A stretch of 44,044 nucleotides of DNA from Bacteroidales bacterium (lineage in GTDB: Bacteria > Bacteroidota > Bacteroidia > Bacteroidales > Tenuifilaceae): positions 1 to 44,044 of the forward strand of contig JAFTDN010000052.1 of assembly GCA_017454165.1 (NCBI GenBank), read 5' to 3'. The position numbers and the translations under genes were made by a program. Shown here in pieces: positions 15,689-23,532 of the stretch; position 1 is the first letter of the stretch; the number at the start of each line of letters is the position of its first letter. The notes under the pieces were generated by a model. That model was not told the DNA's origin, searched no databases, and was given only the letters and a program-made list of their open reading frames with translations.

Positions 15689-16927
15689 ATGATACCTCGA
15701 CAACCGCTACTGCTACTGATGCTGCTAGGTGCCCTTGCGCTACGGGCGCAGCCCTCGGACGAACCCCACCTGAGCATAGCCGAGCGCATGTTCCAGCACC
15801 TGCTGCACAACAGGGCCGACAGCCTGTACGCCCACATGGCCGAGCAGGTGAAGCCCATGGTCAGCCCCCAGCAGCTGGATGGCGCGATGGCGCAGACCGA
15901 GGCCATGGCGGGGCGCTACCTAAGCCATAGCGCATGGGGGCTGCGCGAGATTATGGGGCGCAATGCCTACGTCAGCACGGTGCGCTTCGAGCGCTCCGAG
16001 CTAGCCGCGCTGGTGATGCTCGACCAGCACGGACTAATGCTCGGCATACAGCTGCTACCGCTTCAGATGGTGCATCGACAAACGCGGCATGACAACGCAC
16101 AATCCGACAATATTTATGAGGTGAACGATACCATCGTCAGCGGCAACATCCGCCTGCCAGCCATCATCACCCGCCCCGCCGCCCACAAGGGAGCGCTGCC
16201 CATAGTGGTGCTGGTGCACGGCTCGGGCCCCAACGATATGGACGAAACCGTGGGCGGCTGCAAGCCCTTCCGCGACCTAGCGCAGCTGCTGGCGCAGCGC
16301 GGTGTGGCCACCCTGCGCTACGACAAGCGCACACGGGTGTACGCCCGCCCAGTGGCCTCGCTCGATGAGGAGGTTACCGATGATGCGCTGGCCGCAGTGG
16401 CATTGGCCAAGCGGTATGGCGAGCGCGTATTTGTGCTGGGGCACAGCCTGGGCGGCATGTTGGCCCCCGCAATGGCGCATCGCGATGCGAACATCAGCGG
16501 CATCGTGATGCTGGCCGCACCCGCCCGCGACCTCACCGAGGTGCTGCGCGAGCAAATCGAGCACATCATCCCACAGGGAGCATCGGCGGAGTACAAGCAG
16601 CAGTTCTATGAGCATACCGTGCAGACCGCACCCCACAACTTTACGCCGCTGCAGCAGGTGGAGACGGCGCGGGCGCTGCGCATACCGCTGCTCGTGCTGC
16701 AGGGTGAACGCGACTACCAGGTGAGCATGGCCGACTTCGAGCTGTGGCGCAAGGCGTTGAAAAAGAATAAATCGGCGCAGCTAAAATCGTATCCCAAGCT
16801 GAACCACCTATTCGTGGAGGGCGAGGGCCCCTCAACTCCCATGGAGTACTACAACGAGGGACATGTGGCGCCCTATGTGGCCGATGATGTGGCGCGGTTT
16901 GTAACCAAAAGCCCAACGCAGCAATGA
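15689..16927 (+). CDS. Exported alpha/beta hydrolase with N-terminal DUF3887-like domain
   Basis: 412 residues from ATG 15689. Signal peptide MIPRQPLLLLMLLGALALRA-Q. Residues about 25-140 resemble DUF3887 (AERMFQHLLHNRADSLY), and about 150-405 form an alpha/beta hydrolase with oxyanion region VLVHGSGPNDMDE, nucleophile elbow GHSLGGM, acid near LQGERDYQV and histidine in LNHLFVEG. Substrate unknown; esterase or peptidase activity is possible. The stop overlaps the start of an AraC-type regulator (ATGA), so the two are translationally coupled. Confidence 0.87.
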   Translation: MIPRQPLLLLMLLGALALRAQPSDEPHLSIAERMFQHLLHNRADSLYAHMAEQVKPMVSPQQLDGAMAQTEAMAGRYLSHSAWGLREIMGRNAYVSTVRFERSELAALVMLDQHGLMLGIQLLPLQMVHRQTRHDNAQSDNIYEVNDTIVSGNIRLPAIITRPAAHKGALPIVVLVHGSGPNDMDETVGGCKPFRDLAQLLAQRGVATLRYDKRTRVYARPVASLDEEVTDDALAAVALAKRYGERVFVLGHSLGGMLAPAMAHRDANISGIVMLAAPARDLTEVLREQIEHIIPQGASAEYKQQFYEHTVQTAPHNFTPLQQVETARALRIPLLVLQGERDYQVSMADFELWRKALKKNKSAQLKSYPKLNHLFVEGEGPSTPMEYYNEGHVAPYVADDVARFVTKSPTQQ

Positions 16928-17751
16928 CCACCAGCCACAACGATAGGTGCAGGCTGCTGAACACCCAGGCCGATGGGTGCATGCCATCGGCATTCACAAT
17001 GAGCCACCACGTACACATCCTCGTGCGGCGGGGCACGATGTCGTTCTCCGACAGCAGACAGCACCACGCCGCACAGCGCAATAGCTTGGTTATATGGCAA
17101 ATATCCAACACCATACAGACGGTGGAGTGTTCGCCCGACTTTGAGGCCGACTTTCTGATAGTCGCCCCTGAATTTCTACAGCGCTTCAACCCCGAGATGG
17201 TGTGGGCCACAAAGGGCTACATCTTCATCAGGCACAACCCCGTATTCCAACTCATCGGCGATGCGCTAAGGCTGATAGAGGAGGATTTCGGCCTCTTTGA
17301 GCAGCGGCAGGCCATGACCGACAGCCCCTTCCTCCACGAGGTGCTAGGGCGATTGCTACAGGTGTTCCTCTACGACCTGTGGCTGGTGCTCCGCACGGGC
17401 CTATCGCAAATGGAGAGCACCGACACCGCATCGCAGCTCTTCTTCCGCTTTCTGAAGCTAGCTGAGGGCAATGCGCTCACCGAGCGCAGCGTGACGCGCT
17501 ACGCCGAGTGGCTGTGCATCACCCCCAAATACCTATCGCAGGTGTGCCGGTCGGTATCGGGGCTGGCGGCCTTACAGTGGATTACCTACTACGCCACGTT
17601 CGAGCTTATAAAGCGGCTCGATGATGCCGACCTTCCCCTAGCCGACATAGCCGACGAGATGTGCTTCTCATCACCCCAATTCTTCTCACGCTACGTGCGC
17701 AAGTGCCTCGGCATGTCGCCATCGACCTACCGCCGCAACAAAGGGCTGTAG
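16924..17751 (+). CDS. AraC-family transcriptional regulator
   Basis: 275 residues. The N-terminal region is cupin-like and diverged (HVHILVRRGTMSFSD). The C-terminal pair of helix-turn-helices includes YAEWLCITPKYLSQVCR and LPLADIADEMCFSSPQFFSR, then RKCLGMSPSTYRR, the AraC signature. Its ATG overlaps the hydrolase stop. Its targets are not evident; the adjacent cupin-HxlR-reductase genes downstream are candidates. Confidence 0.9.
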   Translation: MTTSHNDRCRLLNTQADGCMPSAFTMSHHVHILVRRGTMSFSDSRQHHAAQRNSLVIWQISNTIQTVECSPDFEADFLIVAPEFLQRFNPEMVWATKGYIFIRHNPVFQLIGDALRLIEEDFGLFEQRQAMTDSPFLHEVLGRLLQVFLYDLWLVLRTGLSQMESTDTASQLFFRFLKLAEGNALTERSVTRYAEWLCITPKYLSQVCRSVSGLAALQWITYYATFELIKRLDDADLPLADIADEMCFSSPQFFSRYVRKCLGMSPSTYRRNKGL

Positions 17752-17831
17752 GCCATTAGCCCCATCCAGCGGGCCATAGTGTTAATGTACTTTAAAGCCC
17801 CATCGAGACCCACGCAGCACCCTTCGCAATG

Positions 17832-17847
17832 CTTACCCCATGGTAAG
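17832..17847. promoter_or_regulatory. Inverted repeat upstream of the cupin promoter
   Basis: CTTACC-CCAT-GGTAAG, a perfect 6-bp inverted repeat 45 bases before the TACCTTTG element. A possible operator for the neighbouring AraC or HxlR protein (inference). Confidence 0.35.
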
Positions 17848-17892
17848 TGCCTTTCCGCTGGGTGCCCTCTTGCATGAGGCCGTCGGGGAACG

Positions 17893-17900
17893 TACCTTTG
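17893..17900 (+). promoter_or_regulatory. -7 promoter element for the cupin gene
   Basis: TACCTTTG, exact TAnnTTTG match, 28 bases before the ATG. Confidence 0.6.
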
Positions 17901-17928
17901 CGCCCACACCAACCAAATTTTAGGAACA

Positions 17929-18381
17929 ATGAGGACAACAGAAAACATCAAGCACGGCAGTAACTACACCGCCGTTAGCGTAGGGAGCATCGACCAAATC
18001 ATCGAGCACGAGCTGCCAATGGGAACCAGCATCATTCAGGGCAAGGTCTTCGTGGGGCAGGCAGCGGGCACAACGGGCAGCGAGCTATCGTTCCAAACGC
18101 TGACTCCGGGCTGCGACAGCGGCTTCCTCCACACGCACAAGACCCACGAGGAGCTGTACATCATCCTGCGTGGCAGGGGCACCTTCCAGGTCGATGGCGA
18201 GCAGTTCCCCGTCAACGAGGGCACGGTGGTACGTGTGGCCCCCGATGGCCGCCGCGCCCTGAAAAACACAGGCACAGAGCCACTGACGATGCTCTGCGTA
18301 CAGTACAGGGCCAACACCTTCACCGAAGCCGACAGCCCCATGGCCGATGGGGCTATTCTGCCCGATGCGCTAACATGGTAG
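17929..18381 (+). CDS. Small cupin-domain protein
   Basis: 150 residues forming one cupin barrel. Metal-site motif 1 is HTHKTHEELYIILRGRG and motif 2 is PVNEGTVVRVAPDGRRAL. The second motif lacks the usual histidine in its last position. Cytosolic; substrate unknown. It lies directly upstream of an HxlR-type regulator and an aldo/keto reductase, a setting common for stress-induced detoxification genes (inference). Confidence 0.85.
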   Translation: MRTTENIKHGSNYTAVSVGSIDQIIEHELPMGTSIIQGKVFVGQAAGTTGSELSFQTLTPGCDSGFLHTHKTHEELYIILRGRGTFQVDGEQFPVNEGTVVRVAPDGRRALKNTGTEPLTMLCVQYRANTFTEADSPMADGAILPDALTW

Positions 18382-18400
18382 AATAACATTGCACCTCACG

Positions 18401-18437
18401 CAGACAAGCGGGCTCCTTGTTAGAGCCCGCTTGTCTG
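18401..18437. promoter_or_regulatory. 15-bp inverted repeat between cupin and HxlR genes
   Basis: Perfect 15-bp arms (18401-18415 and 18423-18437) with a 7-nt loop. On the plus strand it is followed by an A-run, not a T-run, so it is not a standard terminator for the cupin. It ends 11 bases upstream of the promoter-like TACCTTAG, so it may be the operator of the HxlR regulator or a 3'-end hairpin. Confidence 0.5.
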
Positions 18438-18448
18438 CCAAAAAAGCG

Positions 18449-18456
18449 TACCTTAG
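18449..18456 (+). promoter_or_regulatory. -7-like promoter element for the HxlR gene
   Basis: TACCTTAG, seven of eight to TAnnTTTG, 23 bases before ATG 18479. It supports that start over an upstream frame extension to 18389. Confidence 0.4.
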
Positions 18457-18478
18457 CGGGCACAAGGCCCCATCAACT

Positions 18479-18865
18479 ATGACCAAAGACTTCATCCAAG
18501 ACCCAATATTCCCCGAATGCCCAATCCGCAACGTGCTAAGCCGATTGGGCAGCAAATGGGCGCTAGCGGTGCTCTACAGCCTGAGCCAGTCGGCTGCGCC
18601 GCTGCGCTTCCGCGACATCGCCAGCGAGATGCCCGACTGCTCGCAGAAGGTGCTCACCTCCACCCTGCGTGGACTTGAGGCCGATGGCCTCGTCAGCCGC
18701 AAGGTCTACCCAGAGGTGCCGCCCCGCGTGGAGTACGCCCTTACCGACCGTGGACAAAGCTTCATGCCCGTCATGCAGCAGCTGATGGAATGGGCCTACG
18801 ACAACCTCCACGCCATCATCAGCAACCGCGAGCGGTACATGGCGCAGGACGATGGCAAGCAGTGA
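18479..18865 (+). CDS. HxlR-family winged-helix regulator
   Basis: 128 residues from ATG 18479. Typical HxlR features: an N-terminal cysteine in FPECPIRNVLSRLGSKWAL, LRFRDIASEMPDCSQKVL, LRGLEADGLVSRKVYPEVPP and RVEYALTDRG. Many members sense electrophiles or oxidants through the N-terminal Cys and control reductases next to them. Here the aldo/keto reductase and flavodoxin-like reductase follow, so they are likely targets (inference). Confidence 0.92.
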   Translation: MTKDFIQDPIFPECPIRNVLSRLGSKWALAVLYSLSQSAAPLRFRDIASEMPDCSQKVLTSTLRGLEADGLVSRKVYPEVPPRVEYALTDRGQSFMPVMQQLMEWAYDNLHAIISNRERYMAQDDGKQ

Positions 18866-18961
18866 GCCGCGCCTGAAGGGCGTCATGCATGCGCATCATC
18901 CTGCCCCCATTTGTATAAATTTTTGCGCCTTTCGGGTAATGACCATAAGGCCAAATGGCTG

Positions 18962-18969
18962 TTACTTTG
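18962..18969 (+). promoter_or_regulatory. Possible -7 element for the aldo/keto reductase operon
   Basis: TTACTTTG differs from TAnnTTTG at one position, 52 bases before the ATG at 19022. Confidence 0.35.
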
Positions 18970-19021
18970 CATGTGCAAAACACCCTCACCCTCCATCGGC
19001 TTGGGGCAAAATTGACAAATC

Positions 19022-19942
19022 ATGAAACGAACCCTAATCGCGCTAATCGCGCTAACAGCCCACATCAACATGAACGCACAGCAACCCCACCTCACGCTGA
19101 ACAACGGAGTGCAGATGCCCCAGCTAGGCCTAGGCCTATACATGCTCGCCGAGGGCGATGAAACCTACAACTCCGTGCGCACCGCCCTTGAGGCGGGCTA
19201 CCGACACTTCGACTGCGCCCACGCCTACCGCAACGAGCGCAGCCTAGGGCGCGCCCTGAAGGACAGCGGCACACCCCGCGATAGCATCTGGGTGACCAGC
19301 AAGCTGTGGCCCAACGAGTACGGCGTGGGCAAGACCCTCAAGGCCATCGACCGCATGTTGGGGAGGCTAGGACTGGAGTATATCGACCTGGTGTATTTCC
19401 ACCAGCCCGTGGGCGACTACGCGGACGGATGGCAGGAGATGGAGCAGGCACTGGCCAGTGGCAAGGTTCGCGCCATAGGCATCAGCAACTTCGATGCCAG
19501 CGATAGCATTTTCAACTCGCTCATCGCTGCGGCCAAGATTAAGCCGCAAATTATGCAAATTGAGTGCCATCCATACGCCCAGCGCAAGCACTGGCAGGCC
19601 CGATGCGCCGTTGAGGGCATACAGATAGAGTGCTGGTTCCCGCTGGGCGGACGCGACAGCAAGGGCGAAATACTGCGCGACCCCACCATACTCCGCATAG
19701 CCAAGGCGCACGGCAAGAGCGCGGCGCAGATAATCATCCGCTGGCACCTACAGGAAGGATTCTCGGTCATCCCCGGCACATCGAACCCCAGCTACATCCG
19801 CGAGAATATCAACGTGCTCGACTTCGCCCTCTCCAACGTGGAGATGGCACAGATACGCGCCCTCGACAAGGAACAGCGCTACTTCACCATGCCTTACAAG
19901 GAGCAGGTAAAATGGTTTTCGCAGTGGAATCCCACCGACTAA
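19022..19942 (+). CDS. Aldo/keto reductase
   Basis: 306 residues, NADPH-dependent carbonyl reductase fold. Catalytic tetrad positions: Asp in YRHFDCAHAY, Tyr in AYRNE, Lys in TSKLWP and His in VYFHQP (where most members have IHWP). Later motifs are GISNFDAS, QIECHPYAQ and SVIPGTSNPSYIREN. The first 19 residues (MKRTLIALIALTAHINMNA-Q) look like a signal peptide, unusual for a cytosolic cofactor enzyme. An internal Met before NAQQPHLTLNNG could instead be the start. First gene of a run with a flavodoxin-like reductase and an acetyltransferase. Confidence 0.92.
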   Translation: MKRTLIALIALTAHINMNAQQPHLTLNNGVQMPQLGLGLYMLAEGDETYNSVRTALEAGYRHFDCAHAYRNERSLGRALKDSGTPRDSIWVTSKLWPNEYGVGKTLKAIDRMLGRLGLEYIDLVYFHQPVGDYADGWQEMEQALASGKVRAIGISNFDASDSIFNSLIAAAKIKPQIMQIECHPYAQRKHWQARCAVEGIQIECWFPLGGRDSKGEILRDPTILRIAKAHGKSAAQIIIRWHLQEGFSVIPGTSNPSYIRENINVLDFALSNVEMAQIRALDKEQRYFTMPYKEQVKWFSQWNPTD

Positions 19943-20022
19943 TGCCCCCAAATATGCCCCCGAAATGAGACATACGGCAGGCACCCTGCGTATAACCCAC
20001 ACAAACCACAAATGCTGACTAC

Positions 20023-20643
20023 ATGCTTACCACATTACTGCTAAACGGCAGCCCCAACGCCAACGGCTGCACCCACACCGCCCTCAGTGCGGTGGCCGAT
20101 GCCCTCAATGCCAACGGCATTGAGACCAAAATTGTCCACGTGGGGCACCGGCCCATACGCGGCTGCGTGGCCTGCTTCAAATGCGCCCAACTGGGACGGT
20201 GCGTGTTTGATGACCTGGTGAACCAAACCGCCCCCATGCTGGAGCAGGCCTGCGGCGTGGTGATAGGCTCACCGGTTTACTACGCCTCGGCCAACGGCAC
20301 GCTGACCAACTTCATGGATCGCCTCTTCTTCAGCACACCCTTCAGCAAACGCATGAAGGTGGGTGCAACCGTAGTAGCAGCCCGGCGAGCAGGCACCACG
20401 GCCACTTTCGACCAACTAAATAAATACTTCACAATCAGCGAGATGCCCATTGCCAGCAGCCGATACTGGAACATGGTGCACGGTAGCACAGCGGAGCAGG
20501 CGCAGCTCGATGCCGAGGGTATGCAAACTATGCGCATACTGGGGCGCAACATGGCCTTCCTCATTAAGGCCATAGCCGCCCAACGCGATGCCCACGGCCT
20601 GCCCGAGCAGGAGGAAATCACTTTCACCAACTTCATCAGATAA
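20023..20643 (+). CDS. Flavodoxin-fold NAD(P)H-dependent FMN reductase
   Basis: 206 residues. FMN phosphate-binding loop NGSPNANGCTHTAL at the N-terminus, a cysteine motif CVACFKCAQLGRC typical of the iron-sulfur flavoprotein/NADPH-FMN-reductase group, then GVVIGSPVYYASANGTLTNFMDRLF. Probable role: quinone or disulfide-type reduction in the cytosol. It lies 80 bases after the aldo/keto reductase and three bases before the acetyltransferase. Confidence 0.9.
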   Translation: MLTTLLLNGSPNANGCTHTALSAVADALNANGIETKIVHVGHRPIRGCVACFKCAQLGRCVFDDLVNQTAPMLEQACGVVIGSPVYYASANGTLTNFMDRLFFSTPFSKRMKVGATVVAARRAGTTATFDQLNKYFTISEMPIASSRYWNMVHGSTAEQAQLDAEGMQTMRILGRNMAFLIKAIAAQRDAHGLPEQEEITFTNFIR

Positions 20644-20646
20644 CCC

Positions 20647-21176
20647 ATGGACGAAATCAGAATAGACATGCGGCAGCAAACACCGCAGGACATCCAGGCC
20701 GCCATACGCGACACGCAGCTGTGCTTCCAGCTGAACCACACCATGCCCTACACCGATGACTACAACGCGCTGCTGCGCGAGCTATTCGGCGACCGCCTGG
20801 CCGCCGATGCCCGCGTAATGCCTGGGCTCACGGTGGTCAGGGCGCAAAACGTGCGCATCGGCAGGGGGCCATAGTGATGAACGGCTGCCTGATGATGGGT
20901 GCTGGCGGCATCACCATCGATGAGGGTGCGATGATTGCCGCCAACGTGCAGCTCATATCGAACAATCACGACCCGCTCGACTTGCAGGTACTGACCTGCA
21001 AGCCAGTCCGCATCGGTCGGAGCGCGTGGGTTGGCGCTGGGGCCACCATACTACCCGGCGTAACCGTGGGCGATGGGGCCATAGTGGCCGCTGGAGCCGT
21101 GGTTACCAAGGATGTGGCCCCAAACACCATCGTGGGCGGCAATCCTGCACGGCTCATCAAAACCATCAATCGATGA
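20647..21176 (+). pseudogene. Frameshifted sugar/maltose O-acetyltransferase
   Basis: Hexapeptide-repeat (LbH) acetyltransferase split in two frames. The N-terminal part (20647-20874) has the Mac-type leader [20 protein letters not shown] and ends VRIGRGP-stop. The C-terminal part (from GTG 20874 or ATG 20877) has [42 protein letters not shown] and [19 protein letters not shown]. Adding one G to the five-G run at 20864-20868 joins them as [17 protein letters not shown], which fits the family. So this is a single-base deletion, a slippage site, or a sequencing error. If real, the acetyl-CoA-dependent acetyltransferase is inactive. Confidence 0.85.
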
Positions 21177-21215
21177 ACGTCCACAACCACAGGCTCATAT
21201 CTAAGCCCGTGAGGG

Positions 21216-22301
21216 CTAATCGAGCCTGATCTCGAACAGCTTGGGCCAGTACTTGCCCGTAACGAACAGCCGGCCGCGCTCGGCATCGTGGGCAATACCG
21301 TTGAGCACATCCTCGCGGCCCGTGCGCTGGCTGGCGGGCAAAATGCCGCTCAGGTCGGCATGCGCCACCACGATGCCCGTCTGCGGGTCAATCAGCACTA
21401 TGCGGTCGGTCAGATACACGTTGGCATATACGAGCCCGTCGATGTACTCCAGCTCGTTGAGGTGGCGCACAGGGCCATGGTCATCGTACACCTCCACGCG
21501 GCGCAGCTCGGCAAAGCCGTCGGGCCGCATAAAGCGCAGCACGTTGGAGCCATCGCTCATAATCAGCTCGCTGCCGTTCGACGTGAGCCCCCAGCCCTGG
21601 GTGCTATAGGTGTACGATGCCGTGCGGTCAAAGGTCTCAGCCGAATACACGAAGCACAGGCCGCTGGTCCACGTGAGCTGGTAGATGAGCCCACCGAGCA
21701 GCGCTGCGCCCTCACCAAAATGGGACGCTTCAAGGTTTACGCTCTGCATCACCCGCCCTGTCTCAATCTCGATGCGCCGCAGGCTCGATGCGCCGTTCTG
21801 CCCCGTGCTCTCGTAGAGCTGCCCGCCATGTACGAATAGCCCCTGGGTGTAGGCCCCAGGATCGTGCGGATACGCATGTACAATAGTGTATTTCAACCGC
21901 TTAGGCACAACATCCGATTTTATCTGCACGTTGACCGAGGCCGATTGCCTCTGGCCATCGAGCCACGCGGTGGCCCTGACCGATGCTATGCCCACGCCAA
22001 GCGTGTCGGTGGGCATATGGGCCGATAGCCCATCAAGCGCGGCTATTCGGCGGTCGTTGACGTATAGCACAATGCTGTCAGGCGCGATGCTGTCGGCCAC
22101 CAGCCCAATTCGGAGGTCGATGAGCTCACCCCGGCTGACGGTATGCCCGCTGGTAGGGCTTTCGATGCGTATGAACCTTGGCGTTTGGGCGTTGCCCAAA
22201 GGCGATGAGTCTCTGCGCTGCTCACCAGAAGGTCCACACGACACGACAGCGATCAGGCTAACAATCAGCGCTATCAAGCGCATTCCACGGAACATAATCA
22301 T
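21216..22301 (-). CDS. Glutaminyl-peptide cyclotransferase (glutamine cyclotransferase) lipoprotein
   Basis: 361 residues. Lipoprotein signal with Cys22 (LIAVVSCGPSG). Residues about 40-130 form an Ig-like domain. Residues about 140-361 carry the glutamine cyclotransferase propeller: AYPHDPGAYTQGLFVHGGQLYESTGQ is spread over its start, followed by STQGWGLTSNGSELIMSDG, LNELEYIDGLVYANVYLTDRIV and VLNGIAHDAERGRLFVTGKYWP. It converts N-terminal glutamine to pyroglutamate, probably in the periplasm. In T9SS bacteria cargo often begins with Gln after signal-peptide removal; the gingipain-like and PorE-like proteins here fit that pattern (inference). It starts two bases after the upstream HAD gene. 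Confidence 0.92.
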   Translation of the reverse strand: MIMFRGMRLIALIVSLIAVVSCGPSGEQRRDSSPLGNAQTPRFIRIESPTSGHTVSRGELIDLRIGLVADSIAPDSIVLYVNDRRIAALDGLSAHMPTDTLGVGIASVRATAWLDGQRQSASVNVQIKSDVVPKRLKYTIVHAYPHDPGAYTQGLFVHGGQLYESTGQNGASSLRRIEIETGRVMQSVNLEASHFGEGAALLGGLIYQLTWTSGLCFVYSAETFDRTASYTYSTQGWGLTSNGSELIMSDGSNVLRFMRPDGFAELRRVEVYDDHGPVRHLNELEYIDGLVYANVYLTDRIVLIDPQTGIVVAHADLSGILPASQRTGREDVLNGIAHDAERGRLFVTGKYWPKLFEIRLD

Positions 22302-22303
22302 TT

Positions 22304-22696
22304 CTATTTTTTGAATCCGAATAGCCGCCTATGCCGCTGTGCGGCAGGGGGCTGTTGGTCGCCGCAGACGTGGTTCCAAATGTCGCCCCAGGCGAGCATA
22401 CCGCCCACGTTGCGGTCATCGATGAACATGTCGGCGTTGATTTTCCTAGGTGTTTCGGGGGTCAGCACCTCATCGGGATGGCTGGCATTGATGGCGTAGA
22501 ACTCAATGCCATGCTGTGCGCAGAAGGCCACGGCATCGTCCAGCAGCGGTCCCGTGCGCATGGTCCATAGGATGAGCAGTATGCCCCTATCCTGCATGGC
22601 CCGCAACGTTTCGAATGCGAACAGCCTAGGCCTGCCTATGCCGGGGTACCTATCCTCGACAATCGTTCCATCGAAATCTACTGCAACTCTGAACAT
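22304..22696 (-). CDS. Small HAD-type hydrolase (BT0820-like)
   Basis: 130 residues. HAD motif I VDFDGTIVEDRYP at residues 6-18, motif II region LILWTMRTG, and the acidic motif MFIDDRNVGG. It has no large cap domain. This matches a small Bacteroidota family of putative phosphatases; substrate unknown. First gene of an operon with the glutaminyl cyclase, preceded by promoter motif 22719-22726. Confidence 0.88.
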   Translation of the reverse strand: MFRVAVDFDGTIVEDRYPGIGRPRLFAFETLRAMQDRGILLILWTMRTGPLLDDAVAFCAQHGIEFYAINASHPDEVLTPETPRKINADMFIDDRNVGGMLAWGDIWNHVCGDQQPPAAQRHRRLFGFKK

Positions 22697-22718
22697 TTTG
22701 AGGTACTGGGATTAAGCA

Positions 22719-22726
22719 CAAATATA
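22719..22726 (-). promoter_or_regulatory. -7 promoter element for the HAD-glutaminyl cyclase operon
   Basis: Minus strand TATATTTG, exact TAnnTTTG, 23 bases before the ATG. It is divergent with 22749-22756. Confidence 0.6.
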
Positions 22727-22748
22727 CGCCAAACAATTCAGAAATAGC

Positions 22749-22756
22749 TACCTTTG
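22749..22756 (+). promoter_or_regulatory. -7 promoter element for pssA
   Basis: TACCTTTG, exact TAnnTTTG, 19 bases before the ATG, implying a very short leader. Confidence 0.6.
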
Positions 22757-22775
22757 TGGGAAATTAGGACGAGAT

Positions 22776-23516
22776 ATGGGTATAATTAGGCAGATATTGC
22801 GCCCGTTGCCGAATACGCTGACTCTTTGCAATTTGGTATCGGGCTGCCTGTCGGTGGTATCGGCGCTCGAGGGGCGGTTGCTGCTGGCCAGCATCTTGGT
22901 GTTGGTGGCAGCGGTGTTCGATTTTTTCGATGGTTTCGCGGCACGACTTTTGGGCGCAAGCTCAGCCTTGGGCAAGGAGCTCGACTCGCTGTCCGACGTG
23001 GTGAGCTTTGGGGTTGCCCCATCGATTATGCTATACGTGCTCATGCGGCAGGGACTTGGGCTGACGCCCATGGAGGGCATTTTTCAAGGACATTGGCTGC
23101 TGGTGGTGCCGTTCTTTGTGGCGGCCATGGCCTCGCTGCGGTTGGGGCGCTTCAACCTCGATGAGCGTCAGGCCACATCGTTCATCGGTTTGCCAACGCC
23201 CGCCATGGCCATGGTGGTGGTGGGGCTGGTCATGGGGCAGCGCAGCGCCATGCTGGAGGGCATGTTCGCGGGGCTGACGCATCCGTATGCACTCGTAGCG
23301 CTGTGCATTACGCTAGGGCTGCTCATGGTGTGCAGCCTACCCATGTTCTCGCTCAAGGTGAGCAGCCTGCGCCCACGCGTGGCCTACAAGCAGCTGCTGC
23401 TACTGCTGGGCGCGCTGCCCGCGCTGCTGCTTGGCTGGGCGGCGCTGTGGTGCATCATGGGCTGGTACATAGCGCTGGCCATATTTTTCGGCATACGCGA
23501 CTGCTGGAACACCTAG
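22776..23516 (+). CDS. pssA: CDP-diacylglycerol-serine O-phosphatidyltransferase
   Basis: Integral membrane enzyme that makes phosphatidylserine, the precursor of phosphatidylethanolamine. 246 residues with about seven hydrophobic segments. The CDP-alcohol phosphotransferase signature D-G-x2-A-R-x8-G-x3-D-x3-D is present in DFFDGFAARLLGAS followed by GKELDSLSD. An ARL variant of the motif and VVSFGVAP follow the PssA subgroup. Convergent with hydE, 16 bases between stops. Confidence 0.93.
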   Translation: MGIIRQILRPLPNTLTLCNLVSGCLSVVSALEGRLLLASILVLVAAVFDFFDGFAARLLGASSALGKELDSLSDVVSFGVAPSIMLYVLMRQGLGLTPMEGIFQGHWLLVVPFFVAAMASLRLGRFNLDERQATSFIGLPTPAMAMVVVGLVMGQRSAMLEGMFAGLTHPYALVALCITLGLLMVCSLPMFSLKVSSLRPRVAYKQLLLLLGALPALLLGWAALWCIMGWYIALAIFFGIRDCWNT

Positions 23517-23532
23517 CTGCCTACGGGCCAAG

